DNA of 64,000 nt, from NCBI GenBank assembly GCA_030432565.1, contig JAUIGV010000014.1, positions 110,277 through 174,276 on the forward strand, written 5' to 3'. The stretch's first letter is position 1; each line of letters starts with the position of its first letter. The translations under genes and the position numbers were made by a program. Shown here piece after piece: positions 1-8,290 of the stretch. The stretch comes from Verrucomicrobiia bacterium (GTDB taxonomy: Bacteria; Verrucomicrobiota; Verrucomicrobiia; Verrucomicrobiales; Akkermansiaceae). The notes below the pieces were generated by a model, which did no database searches, had not been told where the DNA came from, and saw only the letters and a program-made list of their open reading frames with translations.

Positions 1-852
1 GAAATTGATAGCTCGCAGGAAACCGGAGGGCTCTATGAAACCGGAGGACGTGCCTGGGTACAGCAACCCACACCGGAAATCATCGCCAAACGCAATTACA
101 AGCCCGGTGAATGGGCAACGCTTGAACTCCGCGCAGTCGGACGCGATCTCGAAGTAAAGATCAATGGCGAAGTCTCGTCCAAACTCACTAATGACAAGGG
201 GCGGCTCAAAGGATACTTCGGTCTTCAGCTTCACGGCGGACAGAAGATGCATGTCGAGTTCAAGGACATCGCCATTCAGGAAATTGCTGATGATTCCGGC
301 TTCGTCGAGATGTTCAATGGCAAGGATCTGACAGGCTGGAAGACCAACGGCAACTGGGTCGTCGAAAAAGACAAGGTCATCGCTCTCAAACCCCGCCCCG
401 GCGAAAGCGGCTGGCAGCGCTACGATGACTACCTCGCCACCGACCGGAAATACGGCGACTTCATCCTGGATCTTGAATTCAAATTTGAGCCAACCGGAAA
501 CTCCGGTGTTTTCATGCGCGTCGGCGATCTCAAGGATCACGTCACCAGTGGTTTCGAGGTCCAGATTCTCGACACCCACGGTAAGAAGAATTTCGGCCAC
601 CATGATTGCGGGGGAGTCATCCGCACCTCGGCCCCTAAAACGATGGCCGTGAAGCCGGCCGGCGAATGGAATCGCTACCTCATTACGCTCAAAGGATCCA
701 AGCTCACAGTCTTTCTGAACGACGCACTCATCCAAGATCTGGATCTCTCCAAAACCGGCATGAAAGACCGGCCACTGAAAGGATACATCAGCTTTCAGGA
801 CGAAGCCAAACGGGTCTGGTATCGTAACGTCCGGATCAAAGAACTCGATTAA
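1..852 (+). CDS. DUF1080 (3-keto-disaccharide hydrolase-like) protein, 5' partial
   Basis: The reading frame is open from base 1, so the N-terminus lies outside the window; 283 residues are visible. Two DUF1080 (concanavalin-like, also called 3-keto-disaccharide hydrolase) domains are seen in tandem: the C-terminal half of a first copy (window residues 1-96, with GEWATLELRAVG and KGYFGLQLHG), and a complete second copy (about 100-283, starting at FVEMFNGKDLTGWK and ending RVWYRNVRIKEL). The family is typically exported and acts on saccharides in Planctomycetes, Verrucomicrobia and Bacteroidetes. The repeated ending (KGYFGLQ / KGYISFQ, then a basic-aromatic strand) shows the duplication. Substrate unknown. 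Family assignment is firm; enzymatic role is inferred from the family. Confidence 0.85.
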   Translation, partial: EIDSSQETGGLYETGGRAWVQQPTPEIIAKRNYKPGEWATLELRAVGRDLEVKINGEVSSKLTNDKGRLKGYFGLQLHGGQKMHVEFKDIAIQEIADDSGFVEMFNGKDLTGWKTNGNWVVEKDKVIALKPRPGESGWQRYDDYLATDRKYGDFILDLEFKFEPTGNSGVFMRVGDLKDHVTSGFEVQILDTHGKKNFGHHDCGGVIRTSAPKTMAVKPAGEWNRYLITLKGSKLTVFLNDALIQDLDLSKTGMKDRPLKGYISFQDEAKRVWYRNVRIKELD

Positions 853-870
853 GCTGCCCGCTCGTCTTCC

Positions 871-1544
871 TTATCGGCGGCGTCTCAGGAAAGCGAACGC
901 CGGGAGGCATACCAGCAACGCCGATGACGGCTCGGGAATCGGCTGCACTTCAATAATGGCCGAAAAAGGCATTTCTCCAAAAAACGTCGACTCATCATAA
1001 TGATCGTTCCAGGTCCCTTGCGGGATAAAAGGGTCAAACATGGAGGTGTTCGTGAGATAGACAAAGTCTTCGCTGCCATCCGGGTCATTGGGAAGATTCA
1101 TCGCCCAATTCGTGTGCTCCACTTTTTCCCCATTTCCCAGCAAAAAATACCCTCGTGGTTACGATCGTTCAAGCCAATCCAAATCACCTGGTGCCTGTAA
1201 CCTTGACCGGAAAGAATCGCCGGAAAATGAGTCGTCAACCAGCTCTGCTCGGCCGGATTATTGATCGAAACCAAGCCGGACAAGACCGTATCCGAGGAAA
1301 GTGATTTCGCGTAAGCGTCCGCAGCACTCCAGGTGACTCCACCCAGCGGGTTCTCAGGAGTCGCTTCACCCGAGATCAAATGGTAGGTATGGCCGTTTTC
1401 CGGGTTTGCCACGGTCTTCACCCGCAGAATCGGCGAATCGTCGAGCACCACAACCGAAGCGCCACTTTCCGGAGAGACCAAAACCCCTGCCGCCATGATG
1501 GTGACGTGTGCCAGATTGAAAAATTTCAAACTTACGCGCTTCAT
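871..1544 (-). pseudogene. PEP-CTERM C-type lectin-like protein, disrupted by one frameshift
   Basis: Starting at the ATG at 1544, the peptide has a short hydrophobic leader (VTIMAAGVLVSPESGA) and then a C-type lectin-like fold (TYHLISGEATPENPLGGVTWSAA spans the N-terminal half; IWIGLNDRNHEG is the typical core). At about 1128-1136 the frame is lost: the frame continues to a stop near 1098, while the expected continuation (NGEKVEHTNWAMNLPND, then FSAIIEVQ) is in the neighbouring frame and ends in a PEP-CTERM sorting tail (IPEPSSALL, hydrophobic stretch, RRRR) at 871. Adding one A to the GGAAATGGGG run of the coding strand would join WEN-GEKVE exactly as lectins require. Either a recent mutation or a sequencing error. 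PEP-CTERM proteins are processed by exosortase, which is not in this window. The gene is convergent with the DUF1080 gene. Confidence 0.75.
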
Positions 1545-1821
1545 TCTGTAATTTTCTATACGAGTGAGATCAAACAATCCTTTAAAGGAATTTTCTTCCA
1601 AGAAATGAATTTCTGAACGCGAAATGATGATTTTTTCTGCAAAAATCAAGATTAACTGGAAAATATTACTAGTGATGTGGACTAAGTTATTTAATTTCAA
1701 AAGGTTAAAATAACAAAATGTCCATTTGCCTCTTCCGGAATCCGAAGTGGGATTCGCTCCCGAATTTGAAAGCCACGATCCAAATCCGCCGTTTGGTCCA
1801 CCCACAAACCTGCCAAAAACA
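1545..1821. promoter_or_regulatory. AT-rich divergent intergenic region
   Basis: This 277-base stretch separates the minus-strand lectin gene from the plus-strand sulfatase. Much of it (about 1550-1720) is visibly richer in A and T than the flanking genes, as expected for divergent promoters. I cannot pick individual -35/-10 elements with confidence. The sulfatase reading frame is open upstream of its chosen start, but that extension lacks signal-peptide character and runs into this AT-rich DNA. Confidence 0.35.
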
Positions 1822-3666
1822 ATGATCCGTCTCATCCTTTTCACGCTTCTCCCCTTCGTTTCGATTGCTGCCGAACGCCCGAACATTCTCTGGATCACGA
1901 CCGAAGACAACGCCTCCCATTGGCTCGGCTGCTACGGAAATCCGGAGGCCCGGACCCCGAACCTGGACGGCCTCGCCAAGAAAGGGACCCGCTTCACCGC
2001 CGCGTATTCAAACGCGCCCGTCTGTGCGGTCGCCCGCGCAACCATTCTCATGGGCAGGTATTCACCCTCGATGGGAACCCAGCACATGAGAAGTCGTCAC
2101 ACCATTCCAGCAAATCTCAAAACCTACGTGCACCACCTGCGGAAAGCGGGCTACTACTGCACCAATGCCTCGAAGACTGACTACAACTTCGCCGGAAACG
2201 ACAAGAGCCACTGGAACGATTGCTCGGGTCGAGCCCACTACAAAAACCGCCCGGAAGGATCGCCCTTCTTTGCCATTTTCAATCTGACCACGTGTCACGA
2301 AAGCTCCCTCTTCCCAACCAAGTTTGAAAAGAGCCGCAAGTCCGGCTTCGTCCCGAAGAAAACCCGCCTCAACCCTGCCGACCTCACCCTCCCCGGCCAC
2401 CTTCCCGATCTCCCCGAAGTCCGCCGCGATGTCGCCCGCTACCATGACATCATGACCTCGACCGATGTGCAGATCGGCAAAATTCTCGCCCGGCTTGAGG
2501 ACGACGGCCTGGCCGATGACACCATCATCTTTTATTATGGAGACCACGGCGGTCCCACGCCTCGCGGCAAACGCTACCTCCATGACACCGGCGTGCGCAT
2601 TCCCATGATCGTACATGTTCCGGAGAAGTGGCGGAGTCTCTCACCATTCACCCCCGGAAAACCCAGCGATGAAGTCGTTGCCTTCGTCGACCTTGCTCCC
2701 ACTGTCCTGTCCCTTGCCGGACTAAAGGATAGCAACATGCAGGGACGCCCCTTCCTTGGAAAAAATCGGGTGGAGCCTGCTGAAGCTCATCACGCCTTTC
2801 TTTTCGCCGACCGCTTCGACGAGATCTATGGTCTCCGCCGCGGGCTGACCGATGGAAAGTTCAAATACGTCCGTCACTTCACCCCGCACGTTTGGGCCGC
2901 GCCGTATTCCTTCTATCAATTCCAGATGCCTTCTTGGGTGGCCTGGCAAAAAGCCTGGAAGGAAGGAAAACTGAAAGGTGTCCAGGCATCGATCTGGGAA
3001 AATGATCAGCCGACCGAAGAACTTTACGACATCCGTAACGATCCGTGGGAACTTAAAAACCTCGCCAAAGACCCTGCCTTCAAAGAGCGCCTCATCACAA
3101 TGCGCACGGCACTCAAAAACAAGATGACCGAAATCCGAGATACCGCACTTGTTCCCGAGCCCCTCTTCGAGGCCGTGGCAGGCGGGCAGCCAATTGCCAC
3201 AGCCGTTGGCCAGAGAGATTTCCCTTTGGCAAAACTCCTCGATCTCGCCTTCGTAGCCTCGGATAATGAAATCAAACATATCGGGACGCTTCGAACTGCC
3301 GCCAATTCCGACAACCCCGTCGAACGATACTGGGGGCTCAGTGGCCTTGTCACCCTTGGCAAAAAAGCCGCTCCCGCAAAAGACCTTCTCGTCAAAAGCC
3401 TGGCCGACCCCAAAACCATCAACCGTGCGCAAGCAGCCCAAGCCATCTATCGCATCGGTGACAAAAAGGCGGCTCTGCAGGCGCTCGCCTCCGAACTCAC
3501 CAACGATGAACTTTCCCGGACCAACCAGGCCTTGATCGTGAATACTTACATGCAGCTGCGTGAGACCAAGGCCGTTCCAGAATCATGGTTGACGAAAGCC
3601 AGGCAGAGCAAAGGTGGAAATCCCCGGCTCGACGTTTTGGCTGAGAGCTTGAAGTTCCTGGAATAG
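1822..3666 (+). CDS. Secreted family S1 sulfatase with C-terminal HEAT-like repeats
   Basis: A 614-residue protein predicted to cleave sulfate esters (or N-sulfates) from polysaccharides outside the cytoplasm. The start at 1822 gives a clean signal peptide (MIRLILFTLLPFVSIAAERP); the frame is open further upstream but that extension is not leader-like. The sulfatase domain begins at NILWITTEDNASHWLGCYGN. The residue converted to formylglycine is Cys68 in CAVAR, a variant of the usual C-x-P-x-R in which Pro is replaced by Val. Metal and substrate residues are suggested by DHGG near residue 235 and by KRYLHDTGVRIPMIVH. After about residue 480 come helical, HEAT-like repeats (ERYWGLSGLVTLGKKA, NRAQAAQAIYRIGDKKAA), an arrangement seen in Planctomycete and Verrucomicrobial sulfatases. 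Maturation needs an FGE or anSME enzyme; none with an intact active site is in the window. Confidence 0.93.
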   Translation: MIRLILFTLLPFVSIAAERPNILWITTEDNASHWLGCYGNPEARTPNLDGLAKKGTRFTAAYSNAPVCAVARATILMGRYSPSMGTQHMRSRHTIPANLKTYVHHLRKAGYYCTNASKTDYNFAGNDKSHWNDCSGRAHYKNRPEGSPFFAIFNLTTCHESSLFPTKFEKSRKSGFVPKKTRLNPADLTLPGHLPDLPEVRRDVARYHDIMTSTDVQIGKILARLEDDGLADDTIIFYYGDHGGPTPRGKRYLHDTGVRIPMIVHVPEKWRSLSPFTPGKPSDEVVAFVDLAPTVLSLAGLKDSNMQGRPFLGKNRVEPAEAHHAFLFADRFDEIYGLRRGLTDGKFKYVRHFTPHVWAAPYSFYQFQMPSWVAWQKAWKEGKLKGVQASIWENDQPTEELYDIRNDPWELKNLAKDPAFKERLITMRTALKNKMTEIRDTALVPEPLFEAVAGGQPIATAVGQRDFPLAKLLDLAFVASDNEIKHIGTLRTAANSDNPVERYWGLSGLVTLGKKAAPAKDLLVKSLADPKTINRAQAAQAIYRIGDKKAALQALASELTNDELSRTNQALIVNTYMQLRETKAVPESWLTKARQSKGGNPRLDVLAESLKFLE

Positions 3667-3681
3667 TCCGATCTCGCCGGA

Positions 3682-3703
3682 CGGCTTCCCTACCTGGAAG
3701 CCG
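3682..3703. terminator. Hairpin between convergent genes
   Basis: A perfect 8-bp inverted repeat, CGGCTTCC at 3682-3689 and GGAAGCCG at 3696-3703, with the loop CTACCT. It lies just after the sulfatase stop and contains the stop codon of the minus-strand neighbour in its loop (TAG, 3692-3690). No T-tract follows on either strand, so it may act as a bidirectional transcription end or as mRNA 3'-end protection rather than a classical intrinsic terminator. Confidence 0.5.
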
Positions 3704-5633
3704 GAGAAACCTGCAGACGAACAAAGACCCGCGAAGGCACTTGGGCACCGGTGCTGATAGCCCGGATCGCGCGGGTCAATCCGGTGGTTGGAATACCGGG
3801 GTTCGTGTCAAAGGTGATCGAGGTTCCATCCGGAGCTGCTTCCCCACTGCCGTAGAAATTGACCATGTCGGTCGACCAAAAATAGCTCGCATTGGCAGCT
3901 TCCGGAACGGGCTCAAGATTGATTGAATGAGAAAAAATGATCTCTCCGGTCGCCGCATTCACTCTCCCCATGCTCAGGCCGGTTGAAGCCTTCGAAGGAT
4001 CAGTTCCGAGATGATTTTCGACCCCGTTGGGCTGACCATCTTGATCCGGATCGTCGTTGAATCCGGTCATTTCACCGACATCGGGGAAGCCCGCGATCCA
4101 GCCTGCATAGCCATCCTGCAAAGCGCCGGGAACAACGATGTTGTCGATTCCGACCCGTGATCCGGGTCCCCAAAGAGGCACCACCTTAAGCCCCACGACA
4201 TCCGCGGGGACGAAGACATCAAAGGTATAGGTTTCCCAGGTCGAGCCATCACCGATCAAGGCCGGAAACATGTCTCCGGTATTTCCGAAGTCCGCCCCTC
4301 CCTCTCCGTAAAACTCAATCTTGAGGCCTCCGATACTTGACCCTTCAAAGATCTTAAGATCAGCCTTAAATTCGTAGTTCCCTTCCCCGGTAATTCCAAA
4401 TCTGCTCTTGGGACTAATGCTGTCCCCATTCGCGACAATCACCCCGTAGGAACCTTCCGATCCATCGTTGGTCATCTCCACGAAACGCCCCGGATTTCCC
4501 CCGGTCTGGGGATAATCGTAAGTCGTTCCAACCTGATACTCGGTCCAGTTGGCATTACCATCCTCGAATCCCGCATTCAAAATCGGCGGGCTCGGGAATG
4601 CCTGCGAGCCGACCACGAAATTATCGTAACCCACCCGCGAACCGATTCCCGCCAGAGGCACAAGCTTGATGCCATCCACCTCAAGGGGAATGTCCACCTG
4701 GAAGGTATAGGTGGCCCACTCGGACCCATCACCAATCGGAGCAGGTTGCGTGAACGACACCTCACTTTTAAGCACCGCACCCCGATAAAATTCCACTTTC
4801 AATCCTCCAAGATCAGATCCAGAGAACAGCCTCATATCCTGCGAAAAACGATAGGCGGAACCTGCCTCCAATTCGAGACCACCGATCGGAATAATGGCAC
4901 CTCCATTCGCCACCAAAACTCCGAACCCCGCCCCATCATTCTCCATGACCGCGTATCCGTTGGGATTGCCATCGGCTGCCTCAAAAGCAAACGTGGTATT
5001 TTCACCACCGCCCTGAGCCCATGACGCGCCGCCACCCTCGAAATCGCCATTCGGAATTTCAGTGATCGCTTCCACGTCAATCGGATTGGGATCGTAAGTG
5101 AGATTGTCATAAGCCACCGAGGAACCGGCACCCCAAAGCGGAACCAGCTTCAAACCCTCGGTACCCACCGGAATGGTCACTTGAAATGAATACGTCTCCC
5201 AAGTCGCACCGGTTCCTATCACCTGCGGGAAAATATCCCCGGTCGATCCCGATAAGGCGCCGTTCTCGAAAAAATCTACCTTCAACCCTCCCAAATTGGC
5301 ACCACTGACGATGCGCATATCCAACTTGAAATCGTAAGCCTCTCCTGCGGTGAGACCGAGATTGGCGAGCGGGAGCTCCAGACCGTTGTCGGTGACAAGA
5401 ATCCCAAAGCCGCCACCGCCCGTGTTATCAATGATCCCACACCCCCCCGGATTTCCCCCGGTTGCCGGGAATTCGTAAACAAAGGTCCCGCCACCGCTGG
5501 TTTGCTCCCATGCCGCGCCATCCGCCGCCTCAAAATCGCCATCAGGAATCATCCCCTCGGCAACCCACACAGGCGTGAGGCTGGCAGCAAAAAAAGCGGA
5601 AATTTTAGCTCGTCGGCAAACTCGTTTGATCAT
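3690..5633 (-). CDS. Secreted protein with three carbohydrate-binding-like repeats
   Basis: About 647 residues from the ATG at 5633 (MIKRVCRRAKISAFFAASL, a good signal peptide); an ATG nine codons upstream at 5660 is possible. Three repeats of about 160 residues follow, starting at IPDGDFEAADGAAW, IPNGDFEGGGASW and ILNAGFEDGNANW. Each contains a ...GGLK-(I/V)-(D/E)-F-(F/Y) strand and ends in G(S)-x-V-(A/G)-Y/I-DN. This is the beta-sandwich pattern of CBM4/9-like modules. Residues about 545-570 hold an Asp-rich thrombospondin type 3-like stretch (DDPDQDGQPNGVENHLGTDP) and the C-terminus has the Y-x-x-S-x-x-L-x-x-W / FVRL module also seen on two other secreted proteins in this window. No catalytic domain is visible. 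Probably a surface glycan-binding or adhesive protein. Confidence 0.8.
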   Translation of the reverse strand: MIKRVCRRAKISAFFAASLTPVWVAEGMIPDGDFEAADGAAWEQTSGGGTFVYEFPATGGNPGGCGIIDNTGGGGFGILVTDNGLELPLANLGLTAGEAYDFKLDMRIVSGANLGGLKVDFFENGALSGSTGDIFPQVIGTGATWETYSFQVTIPVGTEGLKLVPLWGAGSSVAYDNLTYDPNPIDVEAITEIPNGDFEGGGASWAQGGGENTTFAFEAADGNPNGYAVMENDGAGFGVLVANGGAIIPIGGLELEAGSAYRFSQDMRLFSGSDLGGLKVEFYRGAVLKSEVSFTQPAPIGDGSEWATYTFQVDIPLEVDGIKLVPLAGIGSRVGYDNFVVGSQAFPSPPILNAGFEDGNANWTEYQVGTTYDYPQTGGNPGRFVEMTNDGSEGSYGVIVANGDSISPKSRFGITGEGNYEFKADLKIFEGSSIGGLKIEFYGEGGADFGNTGDMFPALIGDGSTWETYTFDVFVPADVVGLKVVPLWGPGSRVGIDNIVVPGALQDGYAGWIAGFPDVGEMTGFNDDPDQDGQPNGVENHLGTDPSKASTGLSMGRVNAATGEIIFSHSINLEPVPEAANASYFWSTDMVNFYGSGEAAPDGTSITFDTNPGIPTTGLTRAIRAISTGAQVPSRVFVRLQVSPASR

Positions 5634-5828
5634 CGGATTATTGAAGTAGAATGAATTCATGATTGCATAGAATTACATTCATGCAAGGAGGAAAATACCA
5701 CTGGACTTTTCCCGAGGGATTCCAGCCATTTTTTCCAGGTCGAAAGCATTCCTCAGGACGACCTTTCTTGGCACTTGCCATCTCATCGGAAAAAGCCAGT
5801 CTTCCGCGCAACAAAACCCGTCATACAA

Positions 5829-6908
5829 ATGAGCGAATTCCACGTAGTCCCAGCAGCCAAACACGATGAATTAGTCACCGCCGCCTATCAGGCTCGAGGC
5901 TACAACGCCGATGAATCAGCCGTCGCCGCCTCCGTCTGCCAGGACGCCACCCGCCACGGAATTCGCACTCACAATGCCCTCAAGGCCCTCCACCTCGATC
6001 ACCTCTTCGGCTCCGCCACCGGTGGCTGCGTTCCCGGCGCGGAGATCGAAGTCGTCAACAACCGCTTCAAAGCCTCCGAAGTCTGGAACGCCAACAAGAA
6101 GCTTGGCCAGGCCGTCGCCGTCGCCGCCATCGATCGCTGCATCGAAATGGCCGACGAATACGGCGTTGGGCAAGTCGCCATCGACAACGCCTTTCACTAC
6201 CTCTGGGGCGGTGGCTACGTCATGAAGGCCGCCGAAAAAGGCTACATCGCATACACCAACTGCACCTCGACCTTGGCCGAAGTGGTTCCCTTCTTTGGCA
6301 AATTCCCCACCCTCGGCACCAATCCCCATTCGTGGGGATTCCCCACCCAGGAGGCAAACGGCTTCCCCATCGTCATCGATTGGGCCACTTCCACCGTTGC
6401 CATGGGCCGCGTTCAGCAACTCAAGCGCGAAGGCAAGCCTCTCCCTCCCGGAGCCGCCGTTGACAAGGACGGAAACGAAACCACCGATCCCAACGAAGTC
6501 GCGTCTCTCCTGCCCTTCGGAGCTCACAAAGGCTACGGCATGGCCCTCATCAACGAGCTCGTCGGCGGCTTCATCGGCGGAAACATCCCCACCGAGCGCG
6601 GCCGCGAAGGAGCCAAGACCACTTCCTGCTTCTACTTCCAAGTCATCCACCCCGATGCCTGGTCCGGCGGAGCATTCGTCCACGGCAACCAATCTGCCAA
6701 CATGAAAGCCGTCATCGACGACATCCTCGGTCACGGCAACGAAAAATGCCTCCTCCCCGGCCAGATCGAAGCCGGCTTCCGCAAGCGCACCGACGCCGCC
6801 GGCGGCCTTCTTTTCTCCGCCGCCGAGCTTGCCGAATTCAAGGAATTGGCCGATGAAGTGGGCCACACCGGTTGGGAACTCGAAAACTTCCCCGACGAAT
6901 CCGCGTAA
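5829..6908 (+). CDS. Ldh_2 family NAD(P)-dependent oxidoreductase (malate/L-lactate dehydrogenase-like)
   Basis: A 359-residue cytoplasmic protein of the type 2 malate/L-lactate dehydrogenase family, which reduces 2-oxo acids or cyclic imines (malate, ureidoglycolate, 2,3-diketogulonate, piperideine carboxylate). Visible signatures are DATRHGIRTHN near the N-terminus, FPTLGTNPHSWGFPT, the IVIDWATSTVAMGRV segment and LPFGAHKGYGMAL. Length fits the family (about 340-360). The start at 5829 (MSEFHVVPAAKHDELV) matches family N-termini; an upstream in-frame ATG at 5775 would add 18 atypical residues. Just upstream of the FmdB gene on the same strand (18 bases), so possibly co-transcribed. The substrate cannot be told from sequence. 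Confidence 0.9.
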   Translation: MSEFHVVPAAKHDELVTAAYQARGYNADESAVAASVCQDATRHGIRTHNALKALHLDHLFGSATGGCVPGAEIEVVNNRFKASEVWNANKKLGQAVAVAAIDRCIEMADEYGVGQVAIDNAFHYLWGGGYVMKAAEKGYIAYTNCTSTLAEVVPFFGKFPTLGTNPHSWGFPTQEANGFPIVIDWATSTVAMGRVQQLKREGKPLPPGAAVDKDGNETTDPNEVASLLPFGAHKGYGMALINELVGGFIGGNIPTERGREGAKTTSCFYFQVIHPDAWSGGAFVHGNQSANMKAVIDDILGHGNEKCLLPGQIEAGFRKRTDAAGGLLFSAAELAEFKELADEVGHTGWELENFPDESA

Positions 6909-6926
6909 CAATTGACTACCACCCCC

Positions 6927-7205
6927 ATGCCAAACTACGACTACAAGTGCGAAAAGTGCGACCACGTCTTTGAGGTCTTTCAGAGTATGAATGACCCCAA
7001 GCTCACCGACTGCCCGCAGGAAGGCTGCGATGGTCAGGTCAAGCGCCTGCTTGGCACCGGCTCCGGCATCATCTTCAAAGGCTCCGGCTTTTACGAAACC
7101 GACTACCGCTCGGATTCCTACAAAGCCGGAGAGAAGAAAGCCTCCGAATCAAGCTCGCCGAAACCGGAGAAGAAGGAGTCCAAGCCCGCCAAGTCCTCGG
7201 ACTAA
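6927..7205 (+). CDS. FmdB family zinc-ribbon protein
   Basis: A 92-residue protein beginning MPNYDYKCEKCDHVFEVFQS, the classic FmdB/YhfH regulatory zinc-ribbon opening. Cys8, Cys11, Cys29 and Cys34 would bind one zinc. The glycine-rich stretch LLGTGSGIIFKGSGFYETDY is also family-typical. The last 30 residues are a low-complexity Lys/Ser/Glu tail. The family was named for a putative regulator of formamidase/methyl-amidase genes, but its general role is unknown. A TTG 15 bases upstream is in frame, but the ATG at 6927 gives the conserved N-terminus. Confidence 0.9.
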   Translation: MPNYDYKCEKCDHVFEVFQSMNDPKLTDCPQEGCDGQVKRLLGTGSGIIFKGSGFYETDYRSDSYKAGEKKASESSSPKPEKKESKPAKSSD

Positions 7206-7273
7206 ACATGCTTTCCTGACCCGACCAGCCCTCGAAGCTTGTCTCATCGCAAATTCTCCCCGAAGGTAAAGCC

Positions 7274-7921
7274 ATGAAGCGCTTCTTCATCCTTTTTACC
7301 CTCGCTCTCGTCGGAGCGCTTGGCTACGGAATCTACCTCAGCTTCCAGTCGCAGGATCTTTCCGACATCAAGGGCCGCATGGAGAATGATCGCGAAGAGA
7401 ATCCCTCCAGCGTTCCCGGCCTCATTCAGTTGGCCGCCAAGGACCGCAGCAACAGCGTCACCATCACCGAACGCCAGCTCAACACCTGGCTCGCGACCAA
7501 GCTCAAGGCCCGCCAGGAAGGGCTCCTCGCCGACCACGTCAAAATGAAGGGTGTCTGGGTCCGTTTCGATGAAGAGGAAGGCGGTCGCGCCGAAATCATC
7601 ATCGAGCGGGAAATTAAAGGTCACCCCCAGACCGTCTCCAAGTTTGTCCGCATCGAACGCAAGAAGAAGGAAGACGGGTCCTTCACCACTTATGTTTACG
7701 AAGACGGAGGCCGCATTTGGAATCTCCTCGCCGCCGGAGGCCGCTTCGGTCCCGCCCGTGTTCCACAGGGTTTTCTCTTCTTCACCCACGATGCCTTCCA
7801 GGGGCTGCGGGATTTATTTTCCGAGGAGCTGACCTCCATGGAAGAAGAAATCACCAAGCGCGGGGGCGGACGCATCATCTTCGAAGAAGACCAAATGCGC
7901 ATCGACTTTCCGAAGAACTAA
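7274..7921 (+). CDS. Hypothetical protein with N-terminal membrane anchor
   Basis: 215 residues. One N-terminal hydrophobic segment (about residues 4-24, FFILFTLALVGALGYGIYL) acts as signal anchor; the remainder is charged and lies outside the cytoplasm. There is a region ITERQLNTWLATKLKAR that resembles LptE-, YceB- or DUF2993-like lipid-binding beta proteins, where an early 'T...LN.WL' helix is followed by beta strands, but the similarity is weak and I do not assign it. A GAAGG stretch 9 bases upstream is one of the better ribosome binding sites in the window. Neighbours (FmdB; convergent Smr gene) give no functional hint. Confidence 0.75.
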   Translation: MKRFFILFTLALVGALGYGIYLSFQSQDLSDIKGRMENDREENPSSVPGLIQLAAKDRSNSVTITERQLNTWLATKLKARQEGLLADHVKMKGVWVRFDEEEGGRAEIIIEREIKGHPQTVSKFVRIERKKKEDGSFTTYVYEDGGRIWNLLAAGGRFGPARVPQGFLFFTHDAFQGLRDLFSEELTSMEEEITKRGGGRIIFEEDQMRIDFPKN

Positions 7922-7928
7922 TCGGAAC

Positions 7929-8285
7929 TCAGCGATTGAGCCAGATGATCGAGGCCCCCCGGTTGTTCCGGTCGCCCGCATATCTCCCGCCCACCTCCTC
8001 CGCCAGATGCCGCAGGAACGCTGTCGCCCGCGGCCCGATGATCGACTGTCCCGACCTCGATCCATATCCGTGTATAATCTTCAATCCCGCATGCCGGTAG
8101 TAAATCGCCTCGTCAAGAGCTGCCACAATCTTCTCCCGCGCATGTTCCCAGGTCTCCCCTGCGTGCGCCACATCCACTTCCAGCATCCCCTGCCGCACCT
8201 CGCGCGGCGCCAGGCCATCGCACTTCGGGCAATGATCCACCCCGAAGCGATCGATAGGAAATCCACATTCCGGGCACTCCCGCAT
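7929..8285 (-). CDS. Smr-domain protein with N-terminal zinc ribbon
   Basis: 118 residues from the ATG at 8285, 5 bases after the stop of the DUF5009 gene, so translationally linked. Residues 1-25 carry two Cys pairs (CPECG, CPKC) forming a zinc-ribbon knuckle. The rest resembles a small MutS-related (Smr) domain: a long helix (EHAREKIVAALDEAIYYR), then LKIIHGYGSRSG, the glycine-rich loop that in Smr proteins contributes to nicking or RNA cleavage, and a helix LRHLAEEVGG. The canonical DLHG motif is altered (LEVDVAHAG). The plausible role is nucleic acid binding or cleavage. A longer frame upstream (to 8408) lies inside the neighbouring gene and is not used. Confidence 0.75.
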   Translation of the reverse strand: MRECPECGFPIDRFGVDHCPKCDGLAPREVRQGMLEVDVAHAGETWEHAREKIVAALDEAIYYRHAGLKIIHGYGSRSGQSIIGPRATAFLRHLAEEVGGRYAGDRNNRGASIIWLNR

Positions 8286-8290
8286 CGCCC

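Noticed and set aside
1120..1160. Programmed frameshift in the lectin gene
   Set aside because: No slippery heptamer plus downstream structure was recognised; the deletion lies inside a conserved lectin motif, so mutation or sequencing error is simpler.
3690..5633. Possible tandem repeat or CRISPR array
   Set aside because: The repeats are ~480-bp degenerate coding repeats (three CBM-like domains); no short direct repeats with unique spacers.
5916..6965. 349-residue minus-strand frame opposite the Ldh_2 gene
   Set aside because: Same shadow pattern (VVDGDLPNAVF, GGGDG repeats); the plus-strand protein is well supported.
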